64,000 nt of DNA, taken from NCBI GenBank assembly GCA_021234155.1, contig JAJEKV010000079.1:5061027-5125026 (forward strand). The letters run 5' to 3'. Source of the stretch: Isoetes taiwanensis (lineage: Eukaryota > Streptophyta > Lycopodiopsida > Isoetales > Isoetaceae). The translations under genes were made by a program, and so were the position numbers. The notes below the pieces were generated by a model. It was not told where the DNA came from and did no database searches. It saw nothing but the letters and a program-made list of their open reading frames with translations. This document shows, in pieces, positions 57,661-64,000 of the stretch (positions within the stretch are counted from its first letter, which is position 1; every line of letters starts with the position of its first letter).

Positions 57661-59410
57661 TTGAGGATGCATTCACCAAAGATGCATTTGGTCCGCTATA
57701 GCAAATGCACGCTCGTGTATGCCAGAGATTTGCCGCGGAGTCACCTTCGGCCCAACTTGGTACCAATCAAGATTTTAGTCAATGATGAGATTCAAAATGC
57801 GCTTACAACTTTGACCTAAGAGGCATTTAGTGGGGTGGATTTGACATTCTTATGAATGTTGGCAAAGAAAAGCATGATCCTACTTAATGGCGTTGATTCA
57901 ATTCAGCAACAACAAATTTCGTAATTTAGCTTCATAAAACAAATTTTCTTGATGTGTAAATTTGTCAATTTTAGAAGTTAATGATGCCCTTCTTCCCCGT
58001 AAAATAGGTAAAACTTGCTAACTTAAGTTGCGATTTTTTTTTTGGGTTGTTCCCCGAGATATTAATGGCGCCAATAAATGGCACTTTTAGATGCATTTTT
58101 TTGCTAAATGGCTTTATAATTGCTCAAAAATCGCCATAAAATGGATTAAAAAGGATTTTCATCCCTAATTGGAATCAATTTAAATTTCTCATTTTAATGA
58201 AATTGTGCTTTAAAATGTAAAATGATGTAATTTTGATATTCAAGTACATGTAAATGCAAATGCATGGACATGTAAGTGTTAATGGATGTACATCTAAAAG
58301 TACCTAATAGCACATCAATCGCAAAGATTTCTCGCTACTATGTAAACAATGTAAAATGTAAACAATGTAAAATGCAATACATTTCATGAAAACCATGTGT
58401 ATTCATTAACAGTCACTCGAACGTAACTAGAATGTACGTAAGAAAGTCATGAAAGAATTTTGGAAGAAAACATAATCTCCAAAACTGAATTGATTCAATT
58501 ACAAGAGCAAACCCGTGAGATATCAAGGTATTGTATTGCTTGTGTTCTCCCTCTTCATGACATCTCTAACCTTTGGTGAAACTTTAGTATTGTCAAGCCA
58601 AAATTCAATTAACCTCGACATTTGATTGAATCATCGATTCTATTTGATCTTGGCATCCTTCCTGCCAAAGCCCATACATTTGCTCCACTTAATGACATTA
58701 TCTTCCTTCTTGTCGCAGCCTTTGGATAAATTTCTTGGCAGTATCTTTAGCAATTTTGAAGAAACATTCTTGTTTATATCTCCTTTTTTCCAACAATCAT
58801 TGATAACAAAGAATGTTTTGTAGCCAATTTATCTTTGCTATTAGCGTACTTTACTTCTTGAAGCCCATCTTTCAAGTTTCTGATCATTGATTTCATAACA
58901 ATAACTTCGAAGGATTTCCAATTACGGTTCGAAAAAGAAAAAGCCTCGGCATCTTGCAAAACAACGCGAGCACAAAACTAATCTTTGATTCGATCCGAAG
59001 CGTTTGCCGCAATCGAGGATGCAATCCACCGATTGCAACACGCCGCTTTTATTTGTTTTGTGGCATAACACCGGCCAATTTCGGCATACTTGCGCTTAGA
59101 ACCATCACTTCCATTGGAATTCTCACCCTCCATGAACAGATTGAAATTGATTTGTATTTTGTAGATTCAATTGGCATGTGTTTTGTTCGAAATTCGCTTG
59201 GTGTTCGATCCGGTGAAAGGGGAATTTCGGAAAGGAGGGACGGATCCATTCAATTGGTTCTATGGTTAACCAAGAATTTCGAGGAATGTCGGGATGATCT
59301 TGCAATCATTGCATATCGACACAAAACGACAAAATGATAGTATCTTGATGTACATCTAAATGTACCCCAAAAAAGCACAAATTGGTCCTTCAATTCAAGA
59401 TTTATGTAAT

Positions 59411-59430
59411 GACACCCTTTCATGCTTTTA
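59411..59430 (-). repeat. right terminal inverted repeat, 20 bp
   Basis: Perfect inverse of 50,460-50,479. Confidence 0.75.
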
Positions 59431-59566
59431 CCCTTTCCTTTCCTTTTTTTCTGTGGCTCTTTTCCCTTTTATTTTTCCTTTTCCTTCTTTCCTTTTTCCC
59501 CAGGCCTTTTTTCCTTTCACTTTGCCCTTTTCTCCTCTCTTTTCATTTTCCCTTTCCCTTTTCAAA
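59431..59566 (+). repeat. polypyrimidine tract, right part (136 bp)
   Basis: Same CCTTTTCC composition as 49,190-50,459 and on the same strand, starting exactly at the end of the right inverted repeat. Confidence 0.9.
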
Positions 59567-59639
59567 GCATGGCCAATCACGGCGGTAGGAAGTCGTGCGA
59601 TAAATCTCATCCTTCGAATGCAATTAGATGATCTCAACC

Positions 59640-60500
59640 ATACAAATTAGGGTTTGATTCATGACATACGCTAAAACTTTATAATATAAGATAATCTTGG
59701 ATGCCTACTGTTTTGCTTAAGGTATATAAGATCAACAATACAGAAAATATAGGGAGTATTGAATCTTGATTAAAGATAAAAAAATATGTGACTGGATTTG
59801 ACAAAATAGTTATGAAATGATAAATTATACAGGTTAAACAATAGTTTAACAATACATGGAAAGTAAGAAGGCAGTAAATCCTTCTGGACTACTTAGTCCT
59901 GTATTAATTTAAAGAATATATTACATGCTTGTGTAGAAAAGATGGTAGTAACTTTTCTAAGTCAATTTGACTTTAAGCCATTGTTGGGTGTATTGTCTTT
60001 GGTTTGCTCAGCTAATGTACAGGATGATAAGGTTATCAAGGGATTGACCGAGATAACTTGGACTTCTAGTATGGTTGTTGGCCTAGGCTAGTTGTTCCCG
60101 GATTTTTTTTTTCCATTAGCAGGGTCATAATTAGATTAAGTTATAGTCTAAGTGGTAGAAATAATATAGTCAAAGGAAACCTTCTAATAATTTGAGCTCA
60201 AATTGTTCATGAACCGCACCTTTCAAGTGAAAATTGAATGAGAAATTGCTCAAAAGAAAGCTTGAAAGAAAATGGTGCGAAATGACCAATATTTGGCCCA
60301 AAAGAAATAGGAAATTTCATGAAATAGTTAAATGATTAAGAAAAGTACGTTAATTAATAATCTATAGTTATAATAAATTTACTCTTAAAAGTAGCCCCAA
60401 AAATCTTTGGAAGCACATCTACTCTTTAGAAGTTCCCAAATTGTAGCCTGAACCTCTCTTTTGTCTTTGTAAAGCGAATTATAAGCTAATCTCCGAAGCT
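59640..60500. other. no recognisable feature
   Basis: AT-rich DNA, no supported frame. Confidence 0.4.
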
Positions 60501-60529
60501 GTCATAGAGTGGGCACCAACAAAAGCAAT

Positions 60530-60862
60530 TATGCACGAGATCGATCAACCCGGCAGTGCTTGGATAGATAACCTCATCGACTATCAAGGGATGAAAGATC
60601 TCTCAAAGAGGTCATCCTCAAAGAAGCCGTTGTTGGAAGGACAAAACAGGTAGCCAGGAAGATTGGAAGCTTCAGCTTGCATCCGAATGTTGAAGCACTC
60701 GTGGCAGGCGGCAGTAAATGAATTCTTGAGGCCTTGCAGCCTAGTCCAGACGATGAACCTAGCTATTCAAGCTCTTCAGACGAATCGTATCACTCTTGGA
60801 GGAGCAGCGACTTAGCACTTCAGGTGAATGATCACGAGGCTGGGGAGAAATTGAGATTGTAG
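60530..60862 (+). pseudogene. possible last exon of an unrecognised gene
   Basis: HEIDQPGSAWIDNLIDYQGM, then after a stop/shift VARKIGSFSLHPNVEALVAGG and an acidic Ser-rich tail (PSPDDEPSYSSSSDESYHSW) to TAG at 60,860. One in-frame TGA near 60,719. The acidic tail resembles in style the ends of the other two transposon-associated genes here. No domain recognised. The LINE below ends 15 bp after its stop. Confidence 0.35.
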
Positions 60863-61576
60863 TGTCCGCTTCTAAAGTTTTTTTTTTTTGAGGGTAAGAT
60901 TATGGTATATTAAATTATAAAATAGAATACAAAGTTTTAGCCAAGGGCCAGCCTTTGCAAGCTGGCGGTCGTATCATCCCTAGAGCATGGAATAAAATAA
61001 CGGCTAAGGTTAGCCAAATGGCTATTTTGTAGCAGTTTTGCCAAGAAAAACGACTAAACTAAATGGAAAAAATGCCCAAAAAAAAGAAAATTTTAGCCCA
61101 ATTTTTTTGCCACCTAAGTGAGTTTTTAGGTTGAATAGCCAAACCTTTACCTCCAGACATATCCATCAGGACATCGATTAGCTAAACCTAAAATAGCGTG
61201 GGCTTGGAAAAATGGATAGATTAGCCCGAAATTCAACACCAATGTATGTACTAACTTTAAGAAATTTCAAATAGGGTTTATATTGTTCTTTTTCTTTTTT
61301 CCACTTTCTTTCTTGTTCCAAGTACAAAATTGAAGCATTAGAGGAAAAAGAACATTGTAGTCCCTTTTTTTTAGGTTTTTGAACATGTTCACGTATTCTT
61401 GTGTCTTGATTTATGTATTTACAATAAATTCAATATCTTTAGCAAAATGCTTGGATTTTTTTGAATTATTATAGCGTGATGGCTAATATTTGCCTTTCCA
61501 TTTTGTGAAAATTTAGTCAAAAGCAAGAAACTGTGATGGAGAAAAATCATTTAGTTTAGCCATATGTTAGAAACTT

Positions 61577-62943
61577 CTAGCTCCAATTTGAAGGTAGTTT
61601 AGCTAAACCTATTTTGGCTACACCAAAATATAGGAGTAGTAATTTATTCCTTGCCCTAGAGACCCAATGACATTTGAAGAACATGTAGAATCCTTGTATG
61701 TGACCAATCCTGTCCAGATCCGTGTTATAATTTCGCCCAAACTTCTTATGATGGGCTAAAGCCATAAGTGCTACCTCGACGTTGAAGGTGTTCTTCAACC
61801 TATCCAAAGAAAAGTGTTGTCCTCCTAACGCAATGCCACACCTATGTTTCCATAAAGACCATAGTGCTATGTTCACCAACGAAGCTGAGACTATGTCCCC
61901 ATCTGTTACCTCAATTATCCCTGGCCATAGGCATTGTTGAATGCTAATTCTAATGAGAGGGCATACCCATACCCAAAACTCCCATATCTTGGGACAAAAA
62001 AATAAATGTGATGTGGTTTCTGTGATATTGCATCCGAGAGGGCATCTATCAATAGGGCAAATACCTTGTTGGTGAAGTCTCTCCATAGTGCTTAGACCCC
62101 CCTGCAATGCCAACCATCGGAAGAACTGTAGTTTCCTAGAACAGAGAGTAGCCCATGAACTAGTTAGCAGTTGTGCAGTTTGAGTGGCGCCAATAGCTAA
62201 CCTTCCAGCTGCTTTTAGAGGGGAACCTGGACAAAGGAGACGGTAGATAGTATTGACTATATATGTTTCCTCCCTTGACAAGCCCACTGATCACTAGGAC
62301 CGTCTCTGCCAGACAAAGCATCCAAGGTACTACGTAATTCCTTAAAAATCTTCCTATCTCCCTCCCCTACTCCTGGGACTTTTCCTTTAAAACGGGACCA
62401 GAAAGCCATCGATACCATCCCAAAGGTGCCCAACCTTGGTGATACCCGATTGTCTCCACTTAGTAAAAATGCGAGGGTGTATGAGTGCAAGGGGAAGGTT
62501 ATTTTATGCACCATATTCGTGTATTCCAAAATATGCTCAACTTCCCAGCCTCCCTTGGTGCATCTAATCGGAGCAAAAGAGATTGAACTTTCAGCCAAGC
62601 CTCTAGAAGCTTCCTCATCACCGAGATGTGCCCGGAGCGATTTTATAGCTATAGAAGAAGGAGCCAAGTTCAAGACGGGGTAAGGATGGCTTACCTTTAA
62701 GCTTGCATTTTTGAAGCCAATGCTTAACAAAGTGCAGTGCAGGGGAGGAGCTATCATGCAAAGGTTCCCTCCATACATACCTTCCAGCCAATGCTTGAGC
62801 TTGAGTAGCCAGTCCTTACAACCCAAACCACCGCCTCTCCCCGTCAATACACATTTGCACCAAGCCACTTTATGCATTCCTCCCCCCATATGAATTTCCC
62901 CGATGATGGTTTGGATTTGATTGTAAACACCTTTCTGAGCCAC
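61577..62943 (-). pseudogene. LINE ORF2 C-terminus with zf-RVT
   Basis: Continues from the RT through WCKCVLTGRGGGLGCKDWLL and a linker to the zf-RVT domain: RWLALQGGLSTMERLHQQGI and the Cys/His pattern CPIDRCPLGC...HLFFC (about 62,000-62,070). ORF2 stops at 61,577. One frame change near 62,270 joins the two pieces. Same domain as at 0.9-1.1 kb but clearly a different LINE family. Confidence 0.85.
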
Positions 62944-64000
62944 AATAACCGAGGAGTAGTAGACATGAGATGCTGAGAATGGCCTTTGCTATTGCTATCC
63001 TGCCAGCGGTAGAGAGACCTTTGTATGACCATAGTTGGACCTTTTTCCTGAGATTGTCCAGGATGGGAGTCCACATCCCTTTCAGATTATCAGAAAGAAC
63101 CAAGGGTAGCCCTAGCAGTGAAGTGGCCTCATTTTTAAGAACTTCGGAAGCCAAGGCCCTTAACTCTCTGGATCAATATCCTCTTCAAAAGGCCATAGAA
63201 CAAACATTTTGCCACATTGAGATGTATCCCGGATATCAATCCAAATGCACCCAAAACTTCATGAAAAGACACAAAACTAGAGTCATCAAACCCGAAAGAA
63301 GAAGGTATCGTCCGTGATATTGCATGATTGTGAGCTTGTTTGAGAGTCCGTAGTCGCAACCCAAGAAGAGTGCCTTGGACACTTTGAGTGCTATCATTTT
63401 GGTAAGCAGGTTGGCTATGATTAAAAACAGATAAGGAGCCAGGGGACAGCCTTGTCTTATTCCCTTTCTCAAATGAAAGACCCCTGATGGTTGGCCATTA
63501 ATAAGGACTGATGCTGAGGCAAATTTGTTCAGGCCTAAGGCAAGCTCAACAAATGAAGCATCAAATCCCATGTGCAACATAATATCCTCAAGTCCTTTCC
63601 AGCGAAGGGTATCATAGGCCGTACGAAAGTCCAATTTGACAAACATACAATTTTGCTTAGAGACCTTGCACCAGTGTAGGCCCTCTCTAGCTGCCACAAA
63701 ATTATCTAAAATGTATCTACCTGGCAGGAAGGCTGTCTGCTCACATCCAATAATTTTAGCAAGGATAGGCTTTAGACGGTTCGCAATTATCTTCATGATA
63801 ACCTTGTAGAGCGCATTGGTCAGTGCTATAGGCCTCCACTCATTCAGCGTTTGGGGCCGGGTGACTTTAGGAATCAAGGAGATGAAACCTGCGCACAAGG
63901 CTGGATGCAAATATTTGGCTTCCCAAGCCCCCCTAACTGCTTTAGTAAAGGCAGGGCCAAGGAGGTCCCAAAATTCAACATAGAACTCCGGAGGGAAACC
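62940..64000 (-). pseudogene. LINE ORF2 reverse transcriptase
   Basis: From the edge: GFPPEFYVEFWDLLGPAF, CAGFISLIPKV, NEWRPIALTNALYKVIMKII, AFLPGRYILDNFVAARE, VKLDFRTAYDTLRW, and the GIRQGCPLAPYLFLI turn, all standard RT motifs in order. The catalytic Y-A-D-D region (63,318-63,345) reads QYHGRY in frame; GAC-GAT survives in another frame, so four bases (CACG) stand where one codon belongs. A second shift returns to FGFDDSSFVSFHEVLGAFGL and continues to LSTAGRIAIAKAILSISC. The enzyme is dead as assembled. Confidence 0.9.

Larger units (their letters stand above)
53350..59335 (-). pseudogene. transposase-like gene 2 of the TIR element (DGCASQFK family)
   Basis: On the minus strand, from 59.33 kb leftwards: a basic region, ANSKDKLATKHSLLSMIVGK (58,785-58,845), SKAATRRKIMSLSGANVWAL (58,660 region), YARKAFNDMRRSLHVNC (54,580-54,640), a Cys cluster KCIKGECDECGVKKLDIC (54,390-54,445), DMKHDTHFVQHGFKLHLGWL (53,935-53,993), DGCASQFKS (53,849-53,877) and CDACMNFNWLNGENIKHC (53,405-53,480). 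I recognise DMKHD...DGCASQFK as the core of a family of transposase-like proteins in plants and invertebrates, where the DGC aspartate is thought to be an RNase H-fold catalytic residue. The downstream GHGKGE-type motif was not found. Many stops and frame changes, plus large palindrome arrays at 55.6-57.7 kb, interrupt it. Confidence 0.5.
50460..59430. mobile_element. putative 9-kb TIR DNA transposon inside the pyrimidine tract
   Basis: TAAAAGCATGAAAGGGTGTC at 50,460-50,479 is exactly complementary to GACACCCTTTCATGCTTTTA at 59,411-59,430. Outside both ends lies pyrimidine tract, and the 12 bases next to each end agree at 11 of 12 (CCCTTTC-T/C-TTTC), a possible target duplication in low-complexity DNA. 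Just inside both ends are ATGTAC words (50,499-50,517; 59,348-59,367). Inside are two convergent broken genes, one transposase-like. I infer one element; no second copy is in the window to confirm the ends. Confidence 0.65.
60878..64000 (-). mobile_element. LINE, 3' part, running off the right edge
   Basis: Minus-strand element. A T run at 60,878-60,889 on the plus strand is its poly(A) end. About 690 bp of 3' UTR precede ORF2 sequence from 61,577 to the window end. The 5' half (endonuclease, ORF1) is outside the window. Confidence 0.85.

Noticed and set aside
55600-57766. Many overlapping 60-154-residue frames on both strands.
   Set aside because: Generated by the self-complementary AAATGGCGCCATTT/GGTATACC repeats; same peptides on both strands.
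41000-59430. Integrated giant-virus DNA, suggested by the methyltransferase and palindromes.
   Set aside because: No capsid, polymerase, ATPase or virus-like gene density; introns and transposase-like genes fit mobile elements better.

Overview
This window looks like a piece of a large, repeat-rich land-plant nuclear genome. The plant evidence is a chromodomain Ty3/gypsy element primed by initiator tRNA-Met, plant-type LINEs ending in a zf-RVT zinc finger, a Helitron helicase remnant, tRNA-headed SINE-like repeats and short GT-AG introns. No rRNA, CRISPR, operon or bacterial signal is visible. A seed-free vascular plant (fern or lycophyte) is my guess from the kinds of transposase-like and methyltransferase-like genes present; that is inference. 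Almost every coding remnant is broken by frameshifts or stops, either from decay or from indels in the assembly.

Layout. 0-10 kb holds small fragments: a 5'-truncated LINE with an 8-bp target duplication (635-1438), a 165-bp duplication, a triple SINE-like head (3.9-4.2 kb), a Helitron helicase tail, a copia reverse-transcriptase scrap and a LINE endonuclease scrap. 11,749-22,384 is a complete chromovirus insertion: LTRs of about 1.65 kb, 5-bp target duplication GTAAA, and RT, RNase H, integrase and chromodomain in order, all frameshifted. 22.4-30 kb is mostly unannotatable apart from GAATA microsatellites and one gene-like minus-strand ORF resembling plant membrane-associated kinase regulators (26,175-27,089). 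30,155-32,827 is a non-autonomous LTR element with no pol genes; its interior carries an array of mini-hairpins whose stems change while base pairing is kept. 33.6-34.3 kb holds a DNA-amino-methyltransferase-like fragment. LTR relics lie at 35.2 and 38.9-40.0 kb.

41-60 kb is the most unusual part. A minus-strand intron-containing gene (about 44.6 to 41.0 kb) has the motif order of a beta-class DNA amino-methyltransferase. Divergent from it, a plus-strand gene (45.5-48.7 kb) resembles the plant DUF7869 transposase-like family. Introns and intergenic DNA here are seeded with a palindromic word related to GTGTATTCSGAATACAC, including a 259-bp inverted repeat. Next comes a 1.27-kb polypyrimidine tract, interrupted by what appears to be a DNA transposon of about 9 kb (50,460-59,430). 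It has perfect 20-bp terminal inverted repeats and two convergent genes, one of which carries a transposase-like DGCASQFK motif, and it has its own palindromic words (ATGTACAT; AAATGGCGCCATTT with GGTATACC). The tract resumes beyond its right end.

The right edge (60.9-64 kb) is a minus-strand LINE whose reverse-transcriptase active site is frameshifted. The hairpin array, the TIR-bounded two-gene element and the methyltransferase gene with its palindromes are the leads most likely to be undescribed.
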